Positions 39,406 to 48,370 of a stretch of DNA of 64,000 nucleotides are shown here, piece by piece; within the stretch, counting starts at the first letter, position 1; every line of letters starts with the position of its first letter. The notes under the pieces are model-generated. The model did not search any database. It saw only the letters and a list, made by a program, of their open reading frames with translations, and was not told where the DNA came from. Position numbers and translations under genes: made by a program. The stretch covers positions 434,001-498,000 of the forward strand of contig NZ_JAFRDR010000001.1 of assembly GCF_017377795.1 (NCBI RefSeq), given 5' to 3'. The DNA comes from Williamsia soli. Its GTDB lineage: Bacteria; Actinomycetota; Actinomycetes; Mycobacteriales; Mycobacteriaceae.

Positions 39406-40285
39406 CCTGATCGGCTGTGTGCCGGGCGGCGTCGAGGAATTTCTGGATGAACCGATCTGCCTCGAGCACGCAGCACGCGTGGCCGCCGTCGACCTCGTAG
39501 GTGGCCACGCCCGGGATGTTGTCGGTCAGAATGCGCTGGCGCCAGAGGGGGATGACCCGGTCCTTGAGTGAGACCAGCACTGCGGTGGGGATGTCGATCT
39601 CGGCAAGCCAGGATTGAGAGTCGAAGTGGCTCATGCCATCTCCGAGTATTCCGAGGCGCGAGACCGGAGTCGACAAGAATTGCCGCATCGCCCAGACGGT
39701 GTCGGGTACGGAGGTGTCGTCGAGTTTGGCGGCGTTCGGCTGGATGTGCGGCGGGTGGATGAGCTTCATGATGCGGCCGACGTTCGACATGTTGGTCTGC
39801 CGGGCCGGATCGTTGCTGCCGAAAAACGGTCCGGTGGAACACAGGATCATCGCGTCGACGCGGTCGGGGTGGCGTCGCCAGGTGATCTGGGAGATGCCTC
39901 CACCCATCGAGAAGCCTGCGGCGGTGAAGGTGTCGATACCCAGGACGTCGGCCAGAGCCACGACGTCGTCGGCGCAGTCCTCGAGATCGAACGGGGCACT
40001 GCGGATCCCGCGGCCGTGCCACCTCTGATCGAGGGTGATCACCCGGAACTCCTTGTTGAGAGCGGGGATCAGCGGGTACCAGCACAGCAGTCCGTTGGTC
40101 AGGACCGAGTGCAACAAGAAGATGGCCGGTTTGTCTCGGGGGCCCGAGTCGGTGACGTAGGTCGAGCCGCGTCCGGGTAGGTAGACCATGTGGCCGCGGG
40201 GCAGATCGCGGACCGGATACGGCTCGATGAGGCGGTCGACCCGGCGAAGTATCTGATCGCGGGCGGTGGTGAGGGCACTGTGCAC
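39350..40285 (-). CDS. Alpha/beta-fold hydrolase
   Basis: 311 residues. Oxyanion region FLLHSVLTNG, nucleophile elbow GFSMGG (Ser near 122), acid region LVSLKDRVIP, and His in VDGGHACCV give a full catalytic triad. The substrate is unknown; an esterase or lipase-like role beside the wax-ester synthase is possible. GTG start at 40285 without a good ribosome binding site, so the start is uncertain. Confidence 0.85.
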   Translation of the reverse strand: MHSALTTARDQILRRVDRLIEPYPVRDLPRGHMVYLPGRGSTYVTDSGPRDKPAIFLLHSVLTNGLLCWYPLIPALNKEFRVITLDQRWHGRGIRSAPFDLEDCADDVVALADVLGIDTFTAAGFSMGGGISQITWRRHPDRVDAMILCSTGPFFGSNDPARQTNMSNVGRIMKLIHPPHIQPNAAKLDDTSVPDTVWAMRQFLSTPVSRLGILGDGMSHFDSQSWLAEIDIPTAVLVSLKDRVIPLWRQRILTDNIPGVATYEVDGGHACCVLEADRFIQKFLDAARHTADQVRDRRLLAATSPLPRTPS

Positions 40286-40386
40286 CGAACCGAGGCTACT
40301 GATGATGCCGAATGCGCGCTTGTGTCTGCCTACTCGGAGTAAAATCAGGGTTTCGTCCGGTATTCCTGGCGAACCTAGGAGTCATC

Positions 40387-40671
40387 ATGCATTCAGGAAC
40401 TGCACTGCACCTACGGAGAAGTCTTGTATGGCCGGCCGGTTGGCTCGCCTTCTTCACAACATTGGCCGGAGCGGCCGCCACCGCACTGACGATCATCACC
40501 CTCGCCAGCGAGCATTTCGTCGAGGCTGCCGTCGCCGGCGGGTGTGCGATCGGATTGTTCGCCATCGCGATCACGTCCTTCAAATCGATGTCGCACATCG
40601 CAGACGCGCACACCCGCGAGGTCGAGGCCAGACGCGATCACGCCGTCTACCGAGCGCGTTATCCGCTCTAG
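40387..40671 (+). CDS. Small membrane protein, two transmembrane segments
   Basis: 94 residues of unknown function. Two hydrophobic helices (about WPAGWLAFFTTLAGAAATA and AAVAGGCAIGLFAIAITSF) are followed by a charged tail (HTREVEARRDHAVYRARY). ATG at 40387 has AGGAG 5 nt upstream, so the start is good. Convergent with the thioesterase and overlapping it by 4 bp. Confidence 0.7.
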   Translation: MHSGTALHLRRSLVWPAGWLAFFTTLAGAAATALTIITLASEHFVEAAVAGGCAIGLFAIAITSFKSMSHIADAHTREVEARRDHAVYRARYPL

Positions 40672-41084
40672 CTCGGCAGCGGGATGTTCTGCAGGCGCAG
40701 CTGCCCGCGAGCGAGTTCTTTGCCGCGCGACTCGTCGGTGATGGTGACGAGCCACAATTGCTGCGTGCGTCCTTGCACGATGGGCTCGGCAAGCACTCGC
40801 GCCCGGCTGCCGCCGGTGCTGGACCGCAGGAAGTCGGTGCTGTTGTGCAGCCCCACGGCGAACTGACCGCGATCGTGGACGGCCGCGCTGGCGCCGACGC
40901 TGCCTGCTGATTCGACGATCGTCGTGTACACGCCGCCGTGCACGACGCCCCAGGGCGTCAAGTGGTCCGCGCCGAGGTCGACGTACCCGGACACTCGTGT
41001 GCCGGATTGCTCCTCGATGACAAACCCGGTGACCTGGAGGAATGCGCTCATGTCGGTCAGTGCGGTGCTCGGCGACTCGGTCAT
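40668..41084 (-). CDS. Hotdog-fold acyl-CoA thioesterase (PaaI/YbgC-like)
   Basis: About 138 residues. DHLTPWGVVHGGVYTTIVESAG is the hotdog central helix with the HGG motif of PaaI/1,4-dihydroxy-2-naphthoyl-CoA thioesterases, and NSTDFLRSSTGG follows. It hydrolyses an acyl- or aryl-CoA. ATG at 41084; a GTG one codon earlier is equally possible. Confidence 0.87.
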   Translation of the reverse strand: MTESPSTALTDMSAFLQVTGFVIEEQSGTRVSGYVDLGADHLTPWGVVHGGVYTTIVESAGSVGASAAVHDRGQFAVGLHNSTDFLRSSTGGSRARVLAEPIVQGRTQQLWLVTITDESRGKELARGQLRLQNIPLPS

Positions 41085-41178
41085 CACCTGACTTTAGACA
41101 TTGAAAGTCAGGTCCGCAAGACTCGGAATCGATGACATGCCCACGCGGGCAGGTGCCGCGCGTCGCAGCCGCCGCGGT

Positions 41179-42435
41179 CTAACGCCGCAACGCCGCGCCG
41201 GCATCGAACTGCTCGGCCCGCCGACCGGACTGCCACCGGTGCCATCGCTGCCAGCGGTGCACTGCCCCCTGCTGGAGACGCTCATCGATCGCGGGCGAGA
41301 AGCGGCGGGCGATCTCGCCGATTGCGGTCAAGGGTGCGCGCAGCAACAGGAGAGCCAAACCTGGCCAGGGGGAGGGCAATTCGTAATTGCGCCGATTCCA
41401 CGGCAGCATGAACAATTGCGTGTAGCCGGCCTGCAGGGCCAGGTGATAGCGGGCGCGTGCTCGTCCGACCGCACCCATCGATGGCTGGGGTGCGAACGCC
41501 GGCACGAACGACTCGACGAGTTCAGCGCCCACGGGACCGCAATCGTGCGCGCGGGTGGCGTCGAACAGATACAGCAGCCGAATCCCCTCGGCGGCGGTCC
41601 GCGGATAGATGTCGTCGACGCGAACACCGACGAGGTGGCCGAGGTACCGATTGAAATGCAGGAGGGCCTCGATCTCGCGGGGCGAGGTGAGATACCCGAC
41701 GCTGTAGAGACCCAGTCCGGGCCCCACGCTGCCGCCGAGCAGCGTGAGCATCATCTCCGCCTGGCTGATGGGCAAACCCCAACGTGCGCTGTCCCATTCG
41801 TCATGTCGGGCGACGCGAGCCCGTACCGATACGTGCATCACTCGCACCTTGAGTGAGATGTCCCTGGCGAGTGAACCCGGGGTCAGGATGGCCCCGGGCC
41901 TGCACACCTCGATCCACCATCGGCTTGTCTCGAGGTACCTGTTCAACGCGCTGGCCCCGGCATAGCCACCGGCCAGGGAGAGTGGAACCGCAAGTGAGCC
42001 CTCGGTATACGTATCCATGGTGCCCGCGTTGCCGACCGACCCGAGTGCATAACCCCACCGCCGCCAGCACGCGGCGCCTCGTTCGATCAGATCCTCCTCG
42101 ACCCAGGCGGGTATCTCCTCGAACTCGTCGAACAGTGCCCGCATCTCCGGTGGGGCGTCGTCGATGGTGTCGATCCCGTCACGCAGTGCGGTCTCGAGCA
42201 GTTCGCGTGCCGCGGCCGCACCCATCGGGCCGTGATAGGTCGCCGCCACGAAGTCTTCGGCGACCGGGTCGCCCACCGTCAGCAGTTCACCGTAGCGGGC
42301 GGCGATGGAATCGCTTGGCAGCAGGTCGAACCCGGTGAACCGTTTGATGCGTCTGCGGATGCGTGCGTGCGGACCGTCGCCGGCCAGGGCCTCGACCCGG
42401 TAACAGCTGGGCATCACGGTCGGTTCGTGCGTCAT
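41179..42435 (-). CDS. MpaB/rubber-oxygenase (Lcp)-family protein, DUF2236
   Basis: 418 residues. The central part (GSLAVPLSLAGGYAGASALN, then ETSRWWIEVCRPG, LKVRVMHVSVRARVARHDEWDSARWGLPI and SQAEMMLTLLGG) resembles the haem-dependent oxygenase fold shared by latex-clearing protein and MpaB. In Lcp a His and a Lys/Arg/Thr cluster sit near the b-type haem; the VRVMHVSVR His is the likely axial ligand (inference). No Tat or Sec signal is seen, unlike secreted Lcp, so rubber is an unlikely substrate. Its start overlaps the stop of the methyltransferase gene by 4 bp, so they are co-translated. Confidence 0.78.
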   Translation of the reverse strand: MTHEPTVMPSCYRVEALAGDGPHARIRRRIKRFTGFDLLPSDSIAARYGELLTVGDPVAEDFVAATYHGPMGAAAARELLETALRDGIDTIDDAPPEMRALFDEFEEIPAWVEEDLIERGAACWRRWGYALGSVGNAGTMDTYTEGSLAVPLSLAGGYAGASALNRYLETSRWWIEVCRPGAILTPGSLARDISLKVRVMHVSVRARVARHDEWDSARWGLPISQAEMMLTLLGGSVGPGLGLYSVGYLTSPREIEALLHFNRYLGHLVGVRVDDIYPRTAAEGIRLLYLFDATRAHDCGPVGAELVESFVPAFAPQPSMGAVGRARARYHLALQAGYTQLFMLPWNRRNYELPSPWPGLALLLLRAPLTAIGEIARRFSPAIDERLQQGAVHRWQRWHRWQSGRRAEQFDAGAALRR

Positions 42436-43577
42436 GGGCGCCGGTCCACCAGATACAGGTGCTCGGTCACATGGGCGCTTCGTCCCCGCAGGTTACGGCT
42501 GCCGCGGAAGGTGTTGTGACGCTGCGTGAACTCGCTGACCGTACCGACCGCACCGAGCATGTCCCGCATCTGCGCCGGTGGTATGAATCCCTCGTCGTTG
42601 AACGAGATCAGCAGGAAGCGTGCATCGAGATCGTTGATCAGTCGTCGCAGCAACGTTGCGGCGCTCGACCGCACGTTGTATCCCGAACGGTTCCAGTCCT
42701 TGGGTATGCCGGAGATGGCGCTCATCGCCGTGGGTTCCCGATTCTCGGCGATCAGGTTGAGCATGAAGTAGTTGGACCCATACGGGTGCTGGTTGTAGGG
42801 CGGATCGAGGTAGGCGACGTCCACCGGGCCGACGACGTCAGGAAGCATTGCCGCATCCACCTGGAGTACCTGCCGCTCGCAGTGGTGATCGCTCAATACG
42901 GGTGCGGCCAGGGTGATGGCCCCGGTGATGCGCCCGAGCGCGTCGGCGCCGCTACCTCCGAACCGGCCGAGACCCGTGGCGCGATCCTTGTGGAACCCCT
43001 TGAACACCCCGGAAGTGTTGGCGTGCACCGAGGCCTCGGACAACAGCGGGCCGAGCAGCAACGTTCGCACCGGCTCCGGCTCGGCATGGATCAGCTCGAT
43101 GTACGCGTCGAGTCGGCGGGCGTTCTCGCTCGTGTAGAAGACCCGCTCACCGGCCCTGATGCAGGTGTCATCGGCCGGTGCGTAGTGCTTGGCGATGAAC
43201 CCGTTTGTCACGTAATCCGATTCGACCGTGCGATTGATGGCTGCCACCTTCGCGGCCAGCTCGCCGGCAGGCACCTCGTCGGCATTGGTCAAGAAGCACT
43301 CGCTGATGACCCGGGCGTAACTCTCGAGATCATTCGAGATCACCCGACGCGATCGGGCCTTGGCGAGCCGGGACACCACCCCGCTGCCGGAGAAGGCGTC
43401 GAGAAAGATCAGCGGCCGTTGCAGCTGTTCGTGGACGTGGGCGAGCGCGTCGTCGATCAGCCCCAGCAGCTGACGTTTGTTGCCGATGTAGGTGATCAGC
43501 TGGCCGCTGCGATAGGCGACGTCATCGCTGTGGACAATGGCCTCGGGCACAGATGTGACCCTATAGCTCAGCTCCAC
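42432..43577 (-). CDS. N6-adenine DNA methyltransferase, D12 class, apparently orphan
   Basis: 381 residues. TYIGNKRQLLGLI is the FxGxK-type SAM-binding motif, FLDAFSGSG motif I, and YLDPPYNQHPY motif IV (DPPY) of Dam/D12 adenine methylases. Methylates adenine in a specific site that cannot be read from sequence. No restriction endonuclease gene is adjacent, so it may be a regulatory or solitary methylase. GTG start at 43577. It forms an operon with the downstream MpaB/Lcp-like gene (4-bp overlap). Confidence 0.88.
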   Translation of the reverse strand: MELSYRVTSVPEAIVHSDDVAYRSGQLITYIGNKRQLLGLIDDALAHVHEQLQRPLIFLDAFSGSGVVSRLAKARSRRVISNDLESYARVISECFLTNADEVPAGELAAKVAAINRTVESDYVTNGFIAKHYAPADDTCIRAGERVFYTSENARRLDAYIELIHAEPEPVRTLLLGPLLSEASVHANTSGVFKGFHKDRATGLGRFGGSGADALGRITGAITLAAPVLSDHHCERQVLQVDAAMLPDVVGPVDVAYLDPPYNQHPYGSNYFMLNLIAENREPTAMSAISGIPKDWNRSGYNVRSSAATLLRRLINDLDARFLLISFNDEGFIPPAQMRDMLGAVGTVSEFTQRHNTFRGSRNLRGRSAHVTEHLYLVDRRP

Positions 43578-43616
43578 CGACGCCCTCGGTCACCGACACC
43601 GGAGACCTTCGTGCGG

Positions 43617-43832
43617 TCAGTCATCCAGACAGAGTTCGGTCTCGATGGAGATCGGGACGCCCGTCGCGATCAGCAGCCGGCAGGGTGCCTCGGAGTCCCG
43701 GTAGAGGTTGAGCCACTGATGGCCGCGGCTGCCGTCCGCGTAGACCGCTTCGAGCGTGCGGTTCAGCCGCGCCTCCGCTTCGTTGTTGATGATGTATCGC
43801 TGGTCGCCGTATCGCAGGTACTTGTTGGGCAC
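43617..43832 (-). CDS. Small conserved-looking hypothetical protein
   Basis: 71 residues from a GTG at 43832 with GGAGG 5 nt upstream. The open frame runs further upstream (to 43952), but the strong ribosome binding site decides for this start. Sequence begins MPNKYLRYGDQRYIINNEAE and contains RGHQWLNLYRDSE; no family recognised, no membrane segment. Ends 40 bp before the methyltransferase gene on the same strand, so it could be co-transcribed. Confidence 0.6.
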   Translation of the reverse strand: MPNKYLRYGDQRYIINNEAEARLNRTLEAVYADGSRGHQWLNLYRDSEAPCRLLIATGVPISIETELCLDD

Positions 43833-44000
43833 GGGCGCCTCCGGAGGTCGTGTGGTCTGCTTCGTACCAGTGTGACTCAGACCACTGAGGAGGTTTGTGG
43901 CTTTCATCCGACGCGATCGACGGTCGAACGCATAGGTTATGGACGGGAACACTGAACGAACACGAGACGAACAGCGGGTGGCGGATGAGTACGGGGTGGC

Positions 44001-45098
44001 ATGAGTACACAGGAGGCTGATCGCCCCGCTGTGTCGTCACCCGAGGTCACGATGGGTTGGCGCGAACGGTCATGGCGGAACCGGCTGACGGATCTGACGC
44101 TGTGGCGATGGGTCGCGCTCTCGGTCTGGCTGGGCGTGGTGATCTGGCATCTCGCGGTCCTCGGCCTGGCGTTCGACCGCACCCGGCTGTTGCTGCTGCT
44201 GTGCACCGGGCTGGCCGCTGCGTGCATCGGCAGACGGAATGTGCTGACCGTCCTCGTCGACTGGTTGCCGTTCGCTGCGATCCTGTTGCTGTACGACTTC
44301 ACCCGCAACATTGCGCAGTGGATGGATATGCCGACCCAGTGGGCGCTGGCCATCGACTTCGATCACGCACTGTTCGGGGTGAACCCGACCGCGTGGCTCC
44401 AAAGCCAGCTCAAGCAGGATCAGCCGCCCTGGTGGGAGGTGATCACCAGCGTCGTCTACATGTCGTACTTCATCGTTCCGTACGCGGCGGCCGCGGTTCT
44501 GTGGCTGCGGAACCGGCACGTGTGGCGTCGCTACGCGGCGGGGTTCCTGCTGCTGACCTTCCTCGCGCTGATCGGATACACCCTGGTACCGGCGGCGCCG
44601 CCCTGGGCGGCAGCTCAGTGCAATGCCGTGGAGGTGCAGGACCATCCGCGTCACCCGTCGTGCATGGACCGGGCGCCCTACGCTGGTGGCGGGATGTTGG
44701 GTGAGGTCGATCCCCACCACGACGGCGCCGAGCCGTATGTGCAGCGGATTTCCGCACGCGGATGGGAAGTCCTCGACATCCATGCGGCGTCGAGTCTGTT
44801 GAAGCTCGGTCAGGCGAAGGCAAACCTGGTCGCCGCCGTCCCGTCTCTGCACGCCGGACTGACGATGTTCCTCGCGCTGTTCATGTGGCCGCGGGTGCGC
44901 GCTCTGGGCCGCACCCTGTTCCTGGGCTACGCGTTCGCGATGGCGTTCACGCTCGTCTACACGGCCGAACACTACGTCTTCGACATCGTTCTGGGCTGGG
45001 GTCTGGCTGCGCTGGTGATCGTGATCGTCAATGTGGTGGACCGCCGGATGCTTGCCCGCCGGATCCGACCGCAGGCCCCCGAGACGGTGTCGCTCTGA
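44001..45098 (+). CDS. PAP2/Aur1-like membrane phosphatase or phosphotransferase
   Basis: 365 residues with about six transmembrane segments. The lipid-phosphatase signatures are PSLHAGLTMF and TAEHYVFDIVLGW, with the two catalytic His. The family includes inositol phosphorylceramide synthase-like and mycobacterial Aur1-like proteins. The active site faces the outside of the membrane. A long periplasmic loop (QCNAVEVQDHPRHPSCMDRA) lies between helices. Substrate unknown, probably a lipid phosphate. Confidence 0.87.
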   Translation: MSTQEADRPAVSSPEVTMGWRERSWRNRLTDLTLWRWVALSVWLGVVIWHLAVLGLAFDRTRLLLLLCTGLAAACIGRRNVLTVLVDWLPFAAILLLYDFTRNIAQWMDMPTQWALAIDFDHALFGVNPTAWLQSQLKQDQPPWWEVITSVVYMSYFIVPYAAAAVLWLRNRHVWRRYAAGFLLLTFLALIGYTLVPAAPPWAAAQCNAVEVQDHPRHPSCMDRAPYAGGGMLGEVDPHHDGAEPYVQRISARGWEVLDIHAASSLLKLGQAKANLVAAVPSLHAGLTMFLALFMWPRVRALGRTLFLGYAFAMAFTLVYTAEHYVFDIVLGWGLAALVIVIVNVVDRRMLARRIRPQAPETVSL

Positions 45099-45121
45099 CC
45101 GGTCAGCTGGTCCCGGGTCGG

Positions 45122-46147
45122 TCAGCTGCCCTTGCTGCGTTGGCTCTCCGCGTCGCGCTGCGGGGGTAGGTCACCGACGACGCCGGCCCCGGACTTCTCG
45201 TTGGACGACGTCGACCGCTGTGTGCGTCCGAGCCGCCAGCCCCCGACCGACGGCTCGGCCTCGCCGAAGTGATCGGCGTCGACCGAGCTGTACAGCGCGA
45301 CCAGCACCGCGCCGACGACCGCGCCGATGAACCCGATGACGGCCAGCCAGGCGAGTCCTGGTTTGGCGCTGTCGTCGAGGAACACGACGCCGATGATCCC
45401 GGGCCCTGCGGTTTCTCCGACGACCAGCACCGCGGTGATCCCGTTCACCTGACCCAATTGCAGCGCGACCGTTTGCACGTAGAAACCGACGGCGCCGGCG
45501 ATGGCGATCGTCCAGGCGGCCGGATCGGTGAGCAAGGTGACGATGTCGAACGGATCGACGCCGCGCAGGATCCGGACCGAGATGGCGATCACGCCGAACA
45601 GCAGCCCGGCTGCGGCACCTCCCACGATGGCGCCGCGCTTGCCGAGTTTGTACACCGCCAGCAGGGCCAGGGTCGCCAGCACGCAGGTGGCACCGAGCAA
45701 CCCCCAGTGGAAGCTGATCTGTTCGCCTCCACCGTTCAGATGTGAGGACGACAGCCCAAGTGCACACAGAGAGAAGACGACCGTGCACATCGCGACCCAG
45801 TCGCGGCCGTGCAGGCGAATTCCCAGCACTGCGGTGCCGATGAGCGCGGTGACGATCAGATTGGCCGAGACGATGGTCTGTGAGAGGAACAGGGGCAGGA
45901 AGCGGGCGGCGACTGCGCCGGCACCGAAGCCGATCACGACCAGGGAGGTGCCGATGATGAAGTCGGGTGTCTTGAAGGTGTCGATCGTGGACGACACAGA
46001 TGGTCCGCCGGCAGCCGTGAGTTGCCCGTCTTTGTGGGCATTACGGGCCTCGACAGCAGCTTTGCGTGCGCCGAGGGCACGCAGCACCGTCGATACGCCA
46101 TAGGCGACCGCCGCCGCGCTGGCGAACAAGACCCCGATCAGGAACAC
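45122..46147 (-). CDS. EamA/DMT-like membrane transporter
   Basis: 341 residues with roughly ten hydrophobic segments and a polar C-terminal tail (GRTQRSTSSNEKSGAG). The two-repeat drug/metabolite transporter organisation is suggested by repeated short helices (PLFLSQTIVSANLIVTALIG; ALQLGQVNGITAVLVVGETAG). Substrate unknown. GTG start at 46147 with GGAGGTG upstream. Divergent from the ATP-grasp gene. Confidence 0.8.
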   Translation of the reverse strand: MFLIGVLFASAAAVAYGVSTVLRALGARKAAVEARNAHKDGQLTAAGGPSVSSTIDTFKTPDFIIGTSLVVIGFGAGAVAARFLPLFLSQTIVSANLIVTALIGTAVLGIRLHGRDWVAMCTVVFSLCALGLSSSHLNGGGEQISFHWGLLGATCVLATLALLAVYKLGKRGAIVGGAAAGLLFGVIAISVRILRGVDPFDIVTLLTDPAAWTIAIAGAVGFYVQTVALQLGQVNGITAVLVVGETAGPGIIGVVFLDDSAKPGLAWLAVIGFIGAVVGAVLVALYSSVDADHFGEAEPSVGGWRLGRTQRSTSSNEKSGAGVVGDLPPQRDAESQRSKGS

Positions 46148-46264
46148 CCGGACACCTCCGTCGCCGTCTTACGACGGCAGCCCACCCCGCGCCCGTCCGT
46201 GGGGCGGATATTAAGCTACCATGCTGCAGGTGTTAGCCATTCTTCTGCTCAGTGGTGGGGCCTG

Positions 46265-47431
46265 ATGTCAACTCGTTCGGGCAAGAACGTGCTCATCACA
46301 TTCGGCAGATCGTTTCTGACCCTTGAACTGGCGCGGCTGATGAATGCCGGCGGGCACAATGTGTTCATCGCGGATTCGATGCGATTTCCGATCTCTCGAT
46401 TCTCGAACTCCGTACAGAAAGTATTTCGGGTGCCGCGCCCGAAGTTCGAACCACGTGAATACGTCGACGAAATAGCCAGACTGGTTCGGGCCGAGTCCAT
46501 CGACCTCGTTATCCCGATCCACGAAGAGACCGACATTCTTGCGATGGCGCAGGATCAATTCCCGCCTGAATGCGAATTATTGCTCTCTGATTTCCTGACC
46601 GAAAATCGCCTGCACAACAAGTTCGAGTATCAGGTGCTGCTCGACAGTTTGGGAATCCCGACGCTGAAGTACGCCCAGGTGCGTTCTGCGGAGGAGTTGG
46701 CGGCACTCGACTTCGATCGGCCATTTGCGCTCAAGCAGGTTTATTCGCGAGGTTCGCAGCAGGTGTACAAAGTCAATCCGGGTGAGGTACCGGAGGGCCT
46801 CGAGTTCGATCCGCTCAATCCCTGGCTGGCGCAAGAGTGGCTCAAAGGCGACAAGTACTGCACCTATTCGGTGTGCCATCGCGGTAAAGTCTACGCGCAC
46901 ACCGTTTATCCGGTGCGGTATGCCATCAATGGGCAGTCCTGTCTGAGCTTTGAACCGGTAGTCCATCCAGGTATCAATGATTGGGTGGAGCGGCGGGTAA
47001 AAGATATCAATTTCACCGGTCAGATCGGCTTCGATTTCATCGAGCATCCCGATCGCGGGCTCTACACCATCGAATGCAATCCGCGGTCGACGAGTGGCAT
47101 CTTGATGTTCGAACCCCACAACCGAGTAGATCGCGCGTTCTTCGGAGAGAACGACGAGGTGATCACCCCTGACCCCGATGCGCGAAAGATGCTCGGTCCC
47201 GGAATGCTGCTCTACGGCTGGCGCAAATCAGCGCTCGAAGGCAACACCCTGCGAGGGTTTGCGCGCGACTATCGGCGTACCGATGAGGTCATCAGTCAGC
47301 GTGACGACATCGGCCCGCTCGCCGGAATCCCGCTAGCCATGGGTAACATCTTGTTGAACTCCATGCGCTACAAGGTCGGACTCGCCGAGGGATTCATGCA
47401 CGATCACGAGTGGGACGGCCAGCAGATCTGA
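46265..47431 (+). CDS. ATP-grasp domain protein of unknown substrate
   Basis: 388 residues. N-terminal Rossmann-like pre-ATP-grasp part (KNVLITFGRSFLTLELARLM), then lid and ATP-grasp parts: DLVIPIHEETDIL, PFALKQVYSRGSQQVY (phosphate-binding Lys), LAQEWLKGDKYCTYSVC, and the metal-binding IGFDFIEHPDRGLYTIECNPRSTSG (Glu/Asn). Such enzymes ligate a carboxylate to an amine or thiol. Third positions are visibly richer in A/T than in neighbouring genes (for example around 46570-46600), hinting at transfer. It stands alone between a transporter and a hydrolase. Start ATG 46265; the longer open frame overlaps the transporter gene. Confidence 0.82.
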   Translation: MSTRSGKNVLITFGRSFLTLELARLMNAGGHNVFIADSMRFPISRFSNSVQKVFRVPRPKFEPREYVDEIARLVRAESIDLVIPIHEETDILAMAQDQFPPECELLLSDFLTENRLHNKFEYQVLLDSLGIPTLKYAQVRSAEELAALDFDRPFALKQVYSRGSQQVYKVNPGEVPEGLEFDPLNPWLAQEWLKGDKYCTYSVCHRGKVYAHTVYPVRYAINGQSCLSFEPVVHPGINDWVERRVKDINFTGQIGFDFIEHPDRGLYTIECNPRSTSGILMFEPHNRVDRAFFGENDEVITPDPDARKMLGPGMLLYGWRKSALEGNTLRGFARDYRRTDEVISQRDDIGPLAGIPLAMGNILLNSMRYKVGLAEGFMHDHEWDGQQI

Positions 47432-47520
47432 GAGCGGGACTGAACCGATGAATCTATTTGGTGTGCAGTAGTTTAAGACCCAAGAAGGTTCCCTGGAATC
47501 AGTGCCAGTGGTGAGATGGG

Positions 47521-48357
47521 TCAGGGCCGGTGCTGACTACAGAAGGCCGTGATCCGTTCGATGCTGTCGCCGGGCCCGGTGAAGAGGCCGCCGTGGGCTG
47601 CACCGTCGATCTGGGCGAAGACCGAACCCGGGATCAGCGCAGCGGTTTCGCGCGACTGCGCCGGTGGAAAGAACAGGTCATGCTCGAAAGCCAGGACCAG
47701 TGTGGGGATGTCGATCTCGGCGAGATGTCCGGGCAGGGGTTCGCCCGCGCTGATCCATGCGTAGGAGGCCGTGAGCTGGCCCTTGAAGCCATCAGGGCTT
47801 GCCCACCCGCCATCGGACGCACTCAGGATGTCGCGCCAACTGGCCACCGTGGCGGAGTCCTGGAGCAAGGTGGTGTGCAGGGTCGTCATCAATTGTTCGA
47901 AAACCAGCACTGCCTGAGGTATCTCGCCGATCTGCTCGATGAGTCCGATTTCCATCTCGCCCACGAGGGCTCCGATGGGCGTCGGCTGTAATCCGGCGAA
48001 GAGCACTGCCGCTGAGATCAATTCAGGTCGACTGCGCAGCATGGACTGGGTCACGTAGCAGCCCATCGAGTAACCGATCACGATCGCCTCGGTGACGTCG
48101 AAATGGTCGAGTAGCGCCTCTGCGTCGCCGGCCAGATCCGCGATCGAATAGGGTGCGGGCGGGGCTGACGATGGAGACAGTCCCCGTGCGTTGTAAGAGA
48201 TCACTGTAAAACCTGCATCGACCAGCGAGGCGGTCAATCCACACAGGTCCCAGACCATGGCCGGCATCCCGAGACCACCGTTGAGCAGCACAGCAGGTCC
48301 TGAGCCGACTCGACTGGCGCCCAGGGTGATTCCGCTCGCGAGCTCTACGTTCTCCAT
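47521..48357 (-). CDS. Alpha/beta-fold hydrolase
   Basis: 278 residues. VLLNGGLGMPAMVWD oxyanion region, NARGLSPSSAPPAPYSIADLA, nucleophile elbow GYSMGCYV (Ser near 96), acid in AFEHDLFFPP, catalytic His in DGAAHGGLF. Esterase or lactonase-like, substrate unknown. ATG 48357 with GAGGGG close upstream; the frame is open further 5' into the neighbouring thioesterase gene but that part is not homologous. Lies 13 bp downstream of the thioesterase gene. Confidence 0.87.
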   Translation of the reverse strand: MENVELASGITLGASRVGSGPAVLLNGGLGMPAMVWDLCGLTASLVDAGFTVISYNARGLSPSSAPPAPYSIADLAGDAEALLDHFDVTEAIVIGYSMGCYVTQSMLRSRPELISAAVLFAGLQPTPIGALVGEMEIGLIEQIGEIPQAVLVFEQLMTTLHTTLLQDSATVASWRDILSASDGGWASPDGFKGQLTASYAWISAGEPLPGHLAEIDIPTLVLAFEHDLFFPPAQSRETAALIPGSVFAQIDGAAHGGLFTGPGDSIERITAFCSQHRP

Positions 48358-48370
48358 TGCCCCTCGGTGT

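Noticed and set aside
41179-42435. Secreted latex-clearing protein (rubber degradation)
   Set aside because: The fold-type motifs are shared, but there is no Tat or Sec signal and the typical neighbours of lcp are absent, so only the family name is given.
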